Source: an uncultured Psychroserpens sp. (GTDB lineage: Bacteria; Bacteroidota; Bacteroidia; Flavobacteriales; Flavobacteriaceae). From it: DNA of 64,000 bases. The DNA is taken from the NCBI RefSeq assembly GCF_947503375.1, contig NZ_CANNDQ010000002.1, forward strand, positions 397,182-461,181, in the 5' to 3' direction. The first letter of the stretch is position 1. Each line of letters starts with the position of its first letter. The notes below the pieces were generated by a model, which worked only from the letters and a program-made list of their open reading frames with translations, was not told the DNA's origin and did no database searches. The position numbers and the translations under genes are program-made. Shown here one piece after another: positions 9,246 to 17,878 of the stretch.

Positions 9246-9737
9246 CTATTTAATTCTCTGTTTCATGGCTTCAACAATATTGTATGCAGCCGGACATATC
9301 GCAACGTTTTTAAGTGTCAAGCTAGATATTTGTTGAAATTTTTTCCTGTTTGTATGAGGAAATTCTCGACAAGCCTTCGGTCTAACTTCATAAATAGAAC
9401 AATAATTGTCTACACCTAAAAAAACGCATGGTACAGACTGTAATACATAATCATTATCTTCATCTAGCTTTAGGTAAGTATCTATAAATTGTTTTTGTTT
9501 CATTTTAAAATGCTTAGCTATACGCTCTATGTCTTTAGTTGTAAATAATGGCCCTGTGGTTTTACAACAATTGGCACATGCTAAACAATCGGTTCGCTCA
9601 AACTCATCCTCATGAAGTTCTTGCATCAAATAATCCAATTGCTTTGGCGGCTTTTTTTTAAGCTTAGAAAAGAAGATTTTATTTTCCTTATACTTATCTT
9701 TGGCGAGCTTTGGAAGATGGTCTATTACGTCTTGCAT
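9246..9737 (-). CDS. YkgJ family cysteine-cluster protein
   Basis: A 163-residue cytosolic protein with a characteristic zinc/iron-chelating cluster: CLACANCCKTTGP near residue 60, then CVFLGVDNYCSIYEVRPKACREFP at about 115-140 and a further Cys in VAICPAA. This spacing defines the YkgJ/CxxCxxCC family, thought to bind a metal or Fe-S centre; enzymatic activity is unknown. The start (ATG at 9735-9737) faces the methyltransferase start 20 bases away. TATTTTTG, an exact TAnnTTTG on the minus strand, lies at 9742-9749, which implies an almost leaderless mRNA. The gene is followed 9 bases later by the thioredoxin-like gene, so the three minus-strand genes probably form one operon. Confidence 0.85.
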   Translation of the reverse strand: MQDVIDHLPKLAKDKYKENKIFFSKLKKKPPKQLDYLMQELHEDEFERTDCLACANCCKTTGPLFTTKDIERIAKHFKMKQKQFIDTYLKLDEDNDYVLQSVPCVFLGVDNYCSIYEVRPKACREFPHTNRKKFQQISSLTLKNVAICPAAYNIVEAMKQRIK

Positions 9738-9757
9738 ACTACAAAAATACTACTTTT

Positions 9758-10453
9758 ATGAAAGACCTTTTTGGAAAAGCCTTACTAGATTATCAGCACA
9801 ATAATTATACCGAAGACCTAATTACTTCAACTAATATATCTGTTGATGATGTATTACCTTTACCGTATTTGTTTAGAGACTTTTCTGAAATGCCTAAGTT
9901 AGAGCAAGAAGCCTTAAAACGATCTCAAGGTAAGGTTCTTGATGTAGGTTGCGGCTCTGGAAGCCATAGTCTATATCTACAAAACAAAGGTCTCGATGTG
10001 AAAGCAATTGATATCTCATTAGGTGCAGTAAAAGTAGCAAAGGAAAGAGGTGTTAAACATGTTGAACTGAAAAACATAATGAAAGAGTCTGACACTTTTG
10101 ACACCATTCTTTTACTTATGAATGGCACAGGAGTTTTTCAAAAATTAGATTTGGTAACTGCACATCTTAAACACTTAAAAACTTTACTTAATACAAATGG
10201 TCAAATCTTAATAGACTCTTCTGATATCAAATACATGTATGAAGATGACGATGGTGGATTATGGATAGACACCAATGCTAATTATTATGGTGAATTAGAC
10301 TATTTCTTGAGCTATAAAGGCGAAGATGAAGAACCAATGAAATGGTTGTATCTTGACTTTGAACGTTTGCAATTGGCCAGTCAATCTGTTAGGTTACAAT
10401 GTGAAATAGTTTTAGATGGTGAGCATTTCGATTATCTAGCAAGGTTAAGCTAG
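9758..10453 (+). CDS. Class I SAM-dependent methyltransferase
   Basis: A 231-residue protein from the ATG at 9758. An upstream in-frame extension to 9710 overlaps the divergent YkgJ gene and is not family-like. The SAM-binding motif LDVGCGSGSHSLYLQ, followed by an acidic loop (VKAIDISLGAVKVAKERG) and a motif II-like DTILLLMNGTG, gives a Rossmann methyltransferase. The opening DLFGKALLDYQ is typical of a flavobacterial cytosolic group whose substrate is not known to me. The gene is followed by the convergent amidohydrolase gene after 17 bases. The divergent pairing with YkgJ may mean shared control, but no common operator is visible. Confidence 0.85.
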   Translation: MKDLFGKALLDYQHNNYTEDLITSTNISVDDVLPLPYLFRDFSEMPKLEQEALKRSQGKVLDVGCGSGSHSLYLQNKGLDVKAIDISLGAVKVAKERGVKHVELKNIMKESDTFDTILLLMNGTGVFQKLDLVTAHLKHLKTLLNTNGQILIDSSDIKYMYEDDDGGLWIDTNANYYGELDYFLSYKGEDEEPMKWLYLDFERLQLASQSVRLQCEIVLDGEHFDYLARLS

Positions 10454-10470
10454 TATCAAGTATTAAAAAA

Positions 10471-12087
10471 TTACTGTTGCTCTCCACCAACAAACGTTTG
10501 CTCAACCTTTATATTAGGAATTTCATTTTGATTTACCGTCATGATGTCTTTATCTAAAATGATAAAATCAGCAAATTTACCAGCTTCAATACTCCCTTTT
10601 TCGTTCTCCTCAAAATTTGAATATGCTGCCCAAATCGTCATTCCTTTTAAAGCTTCTTCACGTGTTAGCCCATTTTCTTTCTGAAAACCGCCTTCTGGAT
10701 AATGCTCTAGATCTTGTCTTACTACTGCTGCATAAAATGTTAAAAACGGACTCACTTGCTCGACAGGAAAATCGGTTCCTAATGCTACTTTTCCATAAGC
10801 ATTTAATAACTGCTTATACGCATAAGCACCTTTGATACGCTCACTACCAAGTCTATCTTCAGCCCAGTACATATCACTTGTTGCATGCGTAGGTTGTATA
10901 GATGGAAATACATTTTCATAAAATTCAAAATCTTCTTGAGAAACGACTTGAGCATGTTCGACACGCCAGCGTCTATCTGATTTTCCATTCAACACTTTGT
11001 TGTAGGTTTGCAAAACGACATGATTAGCAGAGTCACCTATAGCGTGAGTATTCATTTGATAGTCTGAATCAGCAATACGCTCAGCATTAGCGTTAAAGGT
11101 GTTTAAATCGGTAACTAACAAACCCATATGTTCTGGCTTATCAGTATAAGGAGCTCTAAGCATAGCACCTCTAGAGCCTAAGGCACCATCGGCATAGAAT
11201 TTAAATGAACGTACATTCAACTTATCTGTTTTAATTGTTCCTTTTTTGAGATAATAATCAACATTCTCTTCAGAAAATGAGACCATAGCGTAGACTCGCA
11301 TCTTTAAATCTCCAGATTGCTGTAAACTATCAATGAGTTCTATAGATTCTCGATCAAGACCTGCATCATCTACTGTAGTCAACCCTAAATCGAAACACAT
11401 TTTTTGTGCTGCCAATAGCGCGTTTATTTTATCATTTTTAGTTGGTTTAGGCCAATACTCTAATACTAAACTTTCGGCATTGTCGACCAAGACTCCTGTA
11501 AGCTCTCCATTTTCTACTATAACTTCTCCACCTTCAACCTTACTATCAATTGTAACTTTTCCAAGATCTAAAGCTGCTTGATTACATAAAATAGCATGAC
11601 CATCAACACGTGTCAATGCAATAGGTGTTTTAGGAAATAATTTATCTAGAAGTTTTTTATTGGGAAATGCTTTTTCTTCCCAATCATTTTGATCCCATCC
11701 TCTACCCATAACAAAAGGCATCTTTTTATCATTTTGAAAATCGAGAACACGCTTTACTACCTCTTCAAAACTTTTTGTACCAACTAAATCTACGGTTTGC
11801 TCTCCAAACCCTAAAGCTAAAAAATGGCAATGCGCATCAATAAATCCTGGAACAATAGTTTGGCCTTTTGCATCTATTAAACGTTCAGAGCTGTAAGCAG
11901 TCTTTATAGCTTGGGAAGTGCCAACCTCAATAAATTTTCCATTTTTTATAGCGAAAGCCTGTGCTTTATTAAAGTTATCATCTACAGTATATATATTACC
12001 ATTAACTACAATAGCATCAACATTCTGTTTTTCTTTAGTACATGAGTATATAATAATTGTGAATAAGAGAATGATTAGTTGTTTCAT
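10471..12087 (-). CDS. Amidohydrolase family lipoprotein (YtcJ-like)
   Basis: A 538-residue metal-dependent hydrolase from the ATG at 12085-12087, which yields a signal peptide with lipobox (IYSC). The N-terminal metal motif DAHCHFLALG, the later His in MNTHAIGDSAN, the segment HAQVV, and the terminal Asp motif ALGTDFPVE match the amidohydrolase_3/YtcJ group. Members hydrolyse N-acyl or imidazolidine-like amide bonds with a divalent metal; the natural substrate is rarely known. A lipoprotein signal would place this enzyme in the periplasm or at the outer membrane, as seen for many Bacteroidetes homologues. It is transcribed alone, upstream-bounded by the terminator of the barrel gene at 12118-12145. 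Confidence 0.85.
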   Translation of the reverse strand: MKQLIILLFTIIIYSCTKEKQNVDAIVVNGNIYTVDDNFNKAQAFAIKNGKFIEVGTSQAIKTAYSSERLIDAKGQTIVPGFIDAHCHFLALGFGEQTVDLVGTKSFEEVVKRVLDFQNDKKMPFVMGRGWDQNDWEEKAFPNKKLLDKLFPKTPIALTRVDGHAILCNQAALDLGKVTIDSKVEGGEVIVENGELTGVLVDNAESLVLEYWPKPTKNDKINALLAAQKMCFDLGLTTVDDAGLDRESIELIDSLQQSGDLKMRVYAMVSFSEENVDYYLKKGTIKTDKLNVRSFKFYADGALGSRGAMLRAPYTDKPEHMGLLVTDLNTFNANAERIADSDYQMNTHAIGDSANHVVLQTYNKVLNGKSDRRWRVEHAQVVSQEDFEFYENVFPSIQPTHATSDMYWAEDRLGSERIKGAYAYKQLLNAYGKVALGTDFPVEQVSPFLTFYAAVVRQDLEHYPEGGFQKENGLTREEALKGMTIWAAYSNFEENEKGSIEAGKFADFIILDKDIMTVNQNEIPNIKVEQTFVGGEQQ

Positions 12088-12117
12088 TGGTTTCAATTTT
12101 TGAACTATAAAAATACA

Positions 12118-12145
12118 AAAAGCATTCATTCAAATGAATGCTTTT
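12118..12145 (-). terminator. Hairpin between barrel gene and amidohydrolase gene
   Basis: Perfect inverted repeat: AAAAGCATTCATT at 12118-12130 and its complement at 12133-12145, with T/A tracts on both sides. It lies about 40 bases downstream of the stop of the minus-strand barrel gene and 30 bases upstream of the amidohydrolase start, so it most likely ends barrel transcription and insulates the next gene. Confidence 0.7.
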
Positions 12146-12188
12146 GATGTAATGTGACACATAGGACTATAAATTCTACCCTATTGAA

Positions 12189-13901
12189 TCAAAAATCAAA
12201 CTGATAGGTTGCTCCTGCTAAAAACTGAATGCCTTGAACTGGATAGTTCAACCAACGTTGGTAATCTTGGTTAGCAATGTTATTGGCTTTTACATAGGCC
12301 GAAAGTTGATTGTTTATTTTATAACCGATGTGTGCATTGGCATCAAAAAAGCTATCTAAAGTTACTGTCATTGGTGGATCTACAGGAAAGAAACTCTCTT
12401 CTATTGCAAACTCATCTTTTCGTTCACCAACAAAAAAGAGATTTGCACCAGCAAACCAATGTTCATCAATCTGATAGTCTAAAAATACAGATGCTTCAAT
12501 ATCAGGTAAATTCCATGCTTCAGCTTCAATATCGGTATCATAGGTAAAATATTCTGCCTTGAGCGCTAATTTGAAATTTCGATTTACATCAATATTCAAT
12601 GCTCCTGCTACAGAAAACGTAGTAACGTCGTCATATACAATTCCAAATGAGTTTCCAAATTGATAATTTTCTTCAGCTGTACCTAAAAAACTATTGGCCT
12701 TGTACAAAGCCTTACCATTATCTGCAACATAGTGACCACTTATATCATAGCTCACTGAATTTGAAAGTTTTCCTTTTAACCCAATTGATGCATTGTATGC
12801 TTGGTCTGTAGGAACAATGAATAATGTTGGAGAAACAAATGGATTTTCTTGAGCAAAATCATAGTATGAATTTTGAATAAGACCACCTTTAATACCACCA
12901 TAAGCAATCAACAATTCATTGACCAAACGATAACTTGCTGTAATATTTGGATAAATAAAAAGTTTATTATCACTGGCTTCTGTATCATTTAAATACACCA
13001 AATTCACGCCTAAATTAACTGTTAGATCATCTTGTATCATTTGGTAACTTGGTGCTATACCAACATTGAAATTACCATATTTAAGCTCTTCCTGTATGAA
13101 ATAGTTTCTGTCAAATGTTCCTCCCAAATAATCAAGAGTTAGCTCAGCGTTTATAAGTTCATCTTTGATTGGAACATCAAATTCTGATTTTAAAACAAAT
13201 CGGTTTTCACCAGAATCTTGATCATCTCCAAAACGTCTATACAATACATCTCCACTATTGACTATTGCATTTTCAAAATTAATTTGCCCGCCAAAATTAG
13301 CAGTATAAAATGAATGGTCAACATCAAATCTATCAATAGTTTGATCAGGAACTCCATACCAATTAAAGGCTTGCAATTGAAAACCACCTTCTACCTTCCA
13401 AGAGTAATCTCTTAATTTCTGACTGTAATGTGCATTTAAGCTTGTTTCAGAAAAATTATTATCAAAATTTACATCCTCAATATTGCCTTGTGATGAGTGA
13501 TGGCTAAAATAACCTCCAACACGTTCGGTATTACTCAAAGCATGATTAAGGTATATTTCTCCCAAAATAGTAGTATAAGTACCTACACCTAGAGAGGCAT
13601 AATTATCATAAAGCTTAACTGGTTTTTCTTTATCTACATTAGCTGCTTTACCTTTGGCTGGAGTAAATGTTGAAGCTACTGGGATAGAAAATATATTATA
13701 CTTGATCTCCTTTTTCTTGGTGGTTGTTGAATCGTTCAAAGAAGGTGCTTCTTTAATTTTAAACGCATCAGATATTGTAGGTGTGTAAGGTTTGACAACT
13801 TTTACCACATCTGTATCAATAGTATCTTTATTACGCTCTTGAGATTGCATCACAAAGAAGTTGCCAAGTAATATTAAAATGATTAACAATTTTTTAAACA
13901 T
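12189..13901 (-). CDS. Outer-membrane beta-barrel protein, TonB-receptor-like
   Basis: A 570-residue protein with a signal peptide (FFVMQSQE, cleavage near 20), a short periplasmic region containing VVKVVKPYTPTISDAFKIKEAP, and then about 450 residues of alternating beta-strands ending in ATYQFDF, an aromatic C-terminus typical of outer-membrane barrels. Late segments such as YIKNNQLSAYVKANNIANQDYQRWLNYP resemble the terminal strands of TonB-dependent receptors. No clear plug domain of normal size is seen and the length is short for a full receptor. It lies 91 bases downstream of the giant TPR gene on the same strand, a pairing that I associate with Flavobacteriaceae. The transported substrate, if any, is unknown. 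Confidence 0.7.
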   Translation of the reverse strand: MFKKLLIILILLGNFFVMQSQERNKDTIDTDVVKVVKPYTPTISDAFKIKEAPSLNDSTTTKKKEIKYNIFSIPVASTFTPAKGKAANVDKEKPVKLYDNYASLGVGTYTTILGEIYLNHALSNTERVGGYFSHHSSQGNIEDVNFDNNFSETSLNAHYSQKLRDYSWKVEGGFQLQAFNWYGVPDQTIDRFDVDHSFYTANFGGQINFENAIVNSGDVLYRRFGDDQDSGENRFVLKSEFDVPIKDELINAELTLDYLGGTFDRNYFIQEELKYGNFNVGIAPSYQMIQDDLTVNLGVNLVYLNDTEASDNKLFIYPNITASYRLVNELLIAYGGIKGGLIQNSYYDFAQENPFVSPTLFIVPTDQAYNASIGLKGKLSNSVSYDISGHYVADNGKALYKANSFLGTAEENYQFGNSFGIVYDDVTTFSVAGALNIDVNRNFKLALKAEYFTYDTDIEAEAWNLPDIEASVFLDYQIDEHWFAGANLFFVGERKDEFAIEESFFPVDPPMTVTLDSFFDANAHIGYKINNQLSAYVKANNIANQDYQRWLNYPVQGIQFLAGATYQFDF

Positions 13902-13992
13902 AGTTCTCGTTTTGATAAAACAGTATTAGTTTGGAGGGTTAGCTATAACAGAATCAAAGCCATCAACGTATTTTAGTTTATAGCTCATAAAA

Positions 13993-16900
13993 TTAATTTT
14001 GCTCAGATTCAACAGATGAATTGGTTTTTGCTTCTTCTGTTTTTATTTTATCTAATTCGGTTTTTGCTTCTGTAACGACATCATCAAACTCTGGAAAATT
14101 AGAAATTACATTGTCTAAAATATATGTGGCTTGAAAAGCATCTTTCAAGGCGTAGAAATTATTAGCCATAACCACTAAGCCTTTAGCACTATAATATTTA
14201 TAGCTACTGTAATCTCTAGCCAATTTTTGAATAATCCCATTGGATGATTCGTATTTGCCTTCTTTATTTTTAAAATAAGCATTGTAATACAACGCTTCGG
14301 CCACCAAAGCTCCAGATGCTATTTTTTCAACTTTTGCGTAAGCTGTTTTTGCTTTTTCTTCATCTCCTGTTTTAATAGCAGATCTCGCAATAATGATTTG
14401 AGCATCACTTTTAACTTTAGCATCAATCTTAGAGATTTGAAGTGTCTTCTCTGCATAAGTCACAGCTTCAGCATAATTCTGTTGCTGATAGTATGCGTTC
14501 ATTAGGTTAGACTGAGCATAAGTAATGTTTTGTGGATAATCTGCTTCATCTTCTAAGCGTTTCAATAATGGAATGGCACTATTCCAGTTGGAATCATTGA
14601 GATATATTTCTGATAGCTTTACTATAGCTTGCTCTGTGAACTCTCCTTTTTGTTTACCTATCACATATTCATAATGCGGACGAGCATTTTCAGGCAATTG
14701 TTTTTTAGCGTATAATTCGGCAATGTAAAAATGAGACTGAAGCGCATGAATTCCATTTGGAAACTCATTTAAATACTTATTAAATTGGCGAATGGCAGCA
14801 TCTGTATTATCGTTAAGATATTGCTTTTCGGCAGCCAAATATGCAGTGTTATCTAACTCTGCATCTGTAACATCAACATAATCTAAGGTCTTTACCCAAG
14901 CAGCATACTCATCAACTCTACCTATATCTATGTAAATTAACCTTGCGGTTGCTACTGCTTGACTAGCCTCTTCGGTTGATGGGTATTGATTAGCAACTCG
15001 TCTCAATTTATTCAGCGCTCGTTCATTATCGTTAGTATTGTAATAGGACAATCCTTGTCTTAGTAGTGCTTTTGGAATAAATACGCTATTTCGATACTCA
15101 GAATTGAGTCTGTCATACATCTGCATAGCATCATCTATTTGATTTGCTTTTACATAAGAGTTTGCAAGTTCATACATCGCATCATCACGCAAAGATGACT
15201 TCTGAAAGGTCTCTATAAACGACTTTAAATCCTTGATCTTTTTTGAACCTTGCCCTATATAACCATAACTCATTGTCTTTTGAAACGTAGCGTAATCTGC
15301 TTCAATCTCATTAATTGAAATGGCTTGCTCATATGCAGCAATCGCCTTATTATAATTACTAGAGACAAAAAAACCATCACCTAATCTTAGGTAGGCATCA
15401 TTTAAACGTAATTTATCATTACTATGATTGTTAATGAACTTTTGGAAGCTAGCTGTTGCTTGATCGTAATTTTTTAGTTTGAAATAAGTGTATGCAATAT
15501 TGTAATCTAAATTATTATATTCTTCAACTTGAGAAGCTTCATTTTGTTGGGCAAATTGCTTGAACCCAATTAAGGCATCGTCAAAACTGCTGAGATGATA
15601 ATCGGTCTCCGCTTTCCAGAATGTAGCTCTAGCAGTAAATGTTTGTTCTTTTGCCTCTTTTATAGATGTATTGAACAAGTCTCTAGCTTCATTGTAATTA
15701 CCTTCGTTGTAGACTTCTATTCCTCTATAAAAAGCTACCTTTTGATAGGCTACCCGGTTTTCAAAACTCTTTTTGTTTTCTAAAAGCTTTATCGCTTCTT
15801 TATAGTTTTTAGATGTGATATATGAATCAATCAACAAGGTTTCAACTTCTTCTTTATAGTTTGTATTTGGATATTTATTCAAATAACCCGTTAACACCTG
15901 AGGAACCGATTGATAAGGGTTACCAATTTCATAACTAATCTTTGCATAGTTAAGCCAGGCATCTTCTTGAATTTTTAAATCGTAGTCCATTTGAGACGCA
16001 TTACGAAATGCATTCAACGCTTCTTGCTTTTTATCTAAGTTGATGTAACTTTCTCCCAAATGATAATAAGCATTTTGGGCTACTGAGTTGTTTCCATCTA
16101 TGATTTTATTAAACTCAGCTATAGCGTTTTCAAAATTATCTTGTTTATAGTAGGCATAACCTAACTGATAATAATCTGTATTATTCCATCTGCCTCGCTT
16201 TCCTTTATAAGCCTTTAAATATGAAATAGCATCAGCGTATTGCTCTAAGTTAAAATAACTCTCTCCAATGATCTTAGAAAGCTCGGAGGTTTCTTGCGGA
16301 CTACTTTTACCTAATTGCCCTTTAGCAAGTTCTATTGCTTTTTCAAACTTACCAAGCTTGAAGTTTAAATCGGCTTGATAGTATGATAATTTCTCTTTGT
16401 ACTTTTCTTGATCAATTACTTGTTCGAAATATTCATTTGCTTTGTCATAATCATCACCTTCATAAGCCATATAACCAATATAGTATTTGGCTTGTGAGCC
16501 ATAATCTTTTGAATTTACGACTCGATTCAAGTACTTATTTGCTCCTGTTTCATCTCCTGTTGAATACAAAGCGTAACCATAATTGAAGTTAAAATGATCT
16601 CGCTCAGAACGTGGTACACTATTTTCATCAACTTTATCGTACCACTTTCTGGCATAGGCATATTTTGCATTAGCGAAGTAATAATCAGCTACATCTAAAA
16701 ATGCTGTATTTCGTTTTGTGCTTGTTGGGTAATTTTCTACAAAATCTTGAATTAGATCATCAGCATTTTGTTGATTCAAGCGTACTGCACAATTAGCGAT
16801 GTAATAGGCGCAATCTGACTCTAAAGTTTCGTTAGGCGCTTCGTTTTTAATGGCTTCAAATAAAGATTGTGCAGCTTGATATTGTCTATTATTATACAAT

Positions 16901-17016
16901 GTGAATGCCTTTTGATACTCTACTAAGTCACTAGTGTAAGCTGCGGTTTGCTGTGCTTGAAAATAGGCTGAAAACAGCAAAAAGCTTAGCAAAAAACTTA
17001 TTCTTCTGAAAGTCAT
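13993..17016 (-). CDS. Large TPR-repeat secreted protein
   Basis: A 1007-residue protein, from the ATG at 17014-17016, with a signal peptide (SAYFQAQQ, cleavage near 24). Essentially the entire mature part is tetratricopeptide repeats: about 20 helical pairs with TPR spacing such as A.YYHLGESYINLDKKQEALNAFRNA and DAYLRLGDGFFVSSNYNKAIAAYEQAI. The C-terminal tail (EEAKTNSSVESEQN) is acidic. Such proteins form periplasmic scaffolds for outer-membrane complexes. It is the first gene of a probable two-gene operon with the barrel protein, and is divergent from ftsE. An exact -7 element TATCTTTG with a TTG 21 bases upstream lies at 17039-17070. Specific partners are inferred only from gene order. 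Confidence 0.85.
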   Translation of the reverse strand: MTFRRISFLLSFLLFSAYFQAQQTAAYTSDLVEYQKAFTLYNNRQYQAAQSLFEAIKNEAPNETLESDCAYYIANCAVRLNQQNADDLIQDFVENYPTSTKRNTAFLDVADYYFANAKYAYARKWYDKVDENSVPRSERDHFNFNYGYALYSTGDETGANKYLNRVVNSKDYGSQAKYYIGYMAYEGDDYDKANEYFEQVIDQEKYKEKLSYYQADLNFKLGKFEKAIELAKGQLGKSSPQETSELSKIIGESYFNLEQYADAISYLKAYKGKRGRWNNTDYYQLGYAYYKQDNFENAIAEFNKIIDGNNSVAQNAYYHLGESYINLDKKQEALNAFRNASQMDYDLKIQEDAWLNYAKISYEIGNPYQSVPQVLTGYLNKYPNTNYKEEVETLLIDSYITSKNYKEAIKLLENKKSFENRVAYQKVAFYRGIEVYNEGNYNEARDLFNTSIKEAKEQTFTARATFWKAETDYHLSSFDDALIGFKQFAQQNEASQVEEYNNLDYNIAYTYFKLKNYDQATASFQKFINNHSNDKLRLNDAYLRLGDGFFVSSNYNKAIAAYEQAISINEIEADYATFQKTMSYGYIGQGSKKIKDLKSFIETFQKSSLRDDAMYELANSYVKANQIDDAMQMYDRLNSEYRNSVFIPKALLRQGLSYYNTNDNERALNKLRRVANQYPSTEEASQAVATARLIYIDIGRVDEYAAWVKTLDYVDVTDAELDNTAYLAAEKQYLNDNTDAAIRQFNKYLNEFPNGIHALQSHFYIAELYAKKQLPENARPHYEYVIGKQKGEFTEQAIVKLSEIYLNDSNWNSAIPLLKRLEDEADYPQNITYAQSNLMNAYYQQQNYAEAVTYAEKTLQISKIDAKVKSDAQIIIARSAIKTGDEEKAKTAYAKVEKIASGALVAEALYYNAYFKNKEGKYESSNGIIQKLARDYSSYKYYSAKGLVVMANNFYALKDAFQATYILDNVISNFPEFDDVVTEAKTELDKIKTEEAKTNSSVESEQN

Positions 17017-17038
17017 TGTGTTCGATTTTAATTGATGC

Positions 17039-17070
17039 CAAAGATAATTTATCTCGTATCTATAACGCAA
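17039..17070 (-). promoter_or_regulatory. Bacteroidetes-type promoter for the TPR-barrel operon
   Basis: On the minus strand TTG (17068-17070) is separated by 21 bases from TATCTTTG (17039-17046), an exact TAnnTTTG -7 element, ending about 22 bases before the ATG. This fits the -33/-7 consensus of Bacteroidetes sigma-70-like factors. Confidence 0.65.
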
Positions 17071-17136
17071 GAATCAAACTATAATTATACACAGTGTTAT
17101 TAAAAGCCTAAATACATCCAAAGTTATAATTTGAAG

Positions 17137-17167
17137 TTTGGGTTTTGAGTTATTTATGATACATTTA
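17137..17167 (+). promoter_or_regulatory. Bacteroidetes-type promoter for ftsE
   Basis: TTTG at 17137-17140, a 19-base spacer and TACATTTA at 17160-17167 (one mismatch to TAnnTTTG) lie 27 bases upstream of the ftsE ATG, in the region shared with the divergent TPR gene. Confidence 0.5.
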
Positions 17168-17194
17168 CACTTCTATTAAAATTGAACACTTAAG

Positions 17195-17878
17195 ATGTCT
17201 GAAACTATTTTACAACTCAAAAACGCTGCAATATACCAAGGTGAAAGTATGGTATTGTCTGATGTTAACTTTGAAATGAAAAAAGGCGATTTTGTTTATC
17301 TCATAGGTAAAACTGGAAGTGGTAAAAGTAGTTTTATGAAAACATTGTATGGTGATTTGCAATTGACCGAAGGTGAAGGTCATATTGTAGATTATGACTT
17401 AAGAACACTTAAAGAAAATGATATCCCGTTTTTGAGACGAAAGCTTGGTATTGTGTTTCAAGATTTTAAACTTTTACCAGACCGAACCATTAATGGAAAT
17501 TTAGAATTTGTACTTAAAGCCACTGGCTGGAAAGACAAAACAAAAATTGCTGAACGCATTGAAACGGTTTTAGATAAAGTAGCTATGAAAACCAAAGGCT
17601 TTAAATTTCCTCATGAATTGTCTGGTGGAGAACAGCAACGTATTGCTATTGCTAGAGCATTACTTAATGAACCAGAATTAATATTAGCAGATGAGCCTAC
17701 AGGAAATCTCGATCCTCAAACCAGTATTGAAGTTATGGAGGTATTACGCGATATTAATAAGAATGGTAATACCATCTTGATGGCTACCCACGATTATGCT
17801 TTACTTTTAAAATATCCAAGTAAAACATTAAAGTGTGATGAAAATAAGGTCTTTGAAGTCGTACAACGAAAAAGCTAG
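17195..17878 (+). CDS. ftsE: Cell division ATP-binding protein FtsE
   Basis: A 227-residue ABC ATPase. Walker A GKTGSGKS (38-45), Q-loop Gln89 in VFQDFK, signature LSGGEQQR (142-149) and Walker B ELILADE (161-167) are intact. The sequence LLPDRTINGNLEFVLKATGW is typical of FtsE. FtsE pairs with FtsX at the divisome, where ATP hydrolysis controls peptidoglycan hydrolases. No ftsX lies beside it; the nearby FtsX-fold permease at 4.4-5.7 kb is LolC-like. A Bacteroidetes-type promoter lies at 17137-17167. Its 3' end overlaps the convergent beta-helix gene by 4 bases. The alternative is a LolD-like ATPase, but the family pattern favours FtsE. Confidence 0.85.
   Translation: MSETILQLKNAAIYQGESMVLSDVNFEMKKGDFVYLIGKTGSGKSSFMKTLYGDLQLTEGEGHIVDYDLRTLKENDIPFLRRKLGIVFQDFKLLPDRTINGNLEFVLKATGWKDKTKIAERIETVLDKVAMKTKGFKFPHELSGGEQQRIAIARALLNEPELILADEPTGNLDPQTSIEVMEVLRDINKNGNTILMATHDYALLLKYPSKTLKCDENKVFEVVQRKS

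Noticed and set aside
10803..10988. Minus-strand 61-codon frame in the amidohydrolase gene
   Set aside because: Out-of-frame shadow of a well-conserved enzyme gene.
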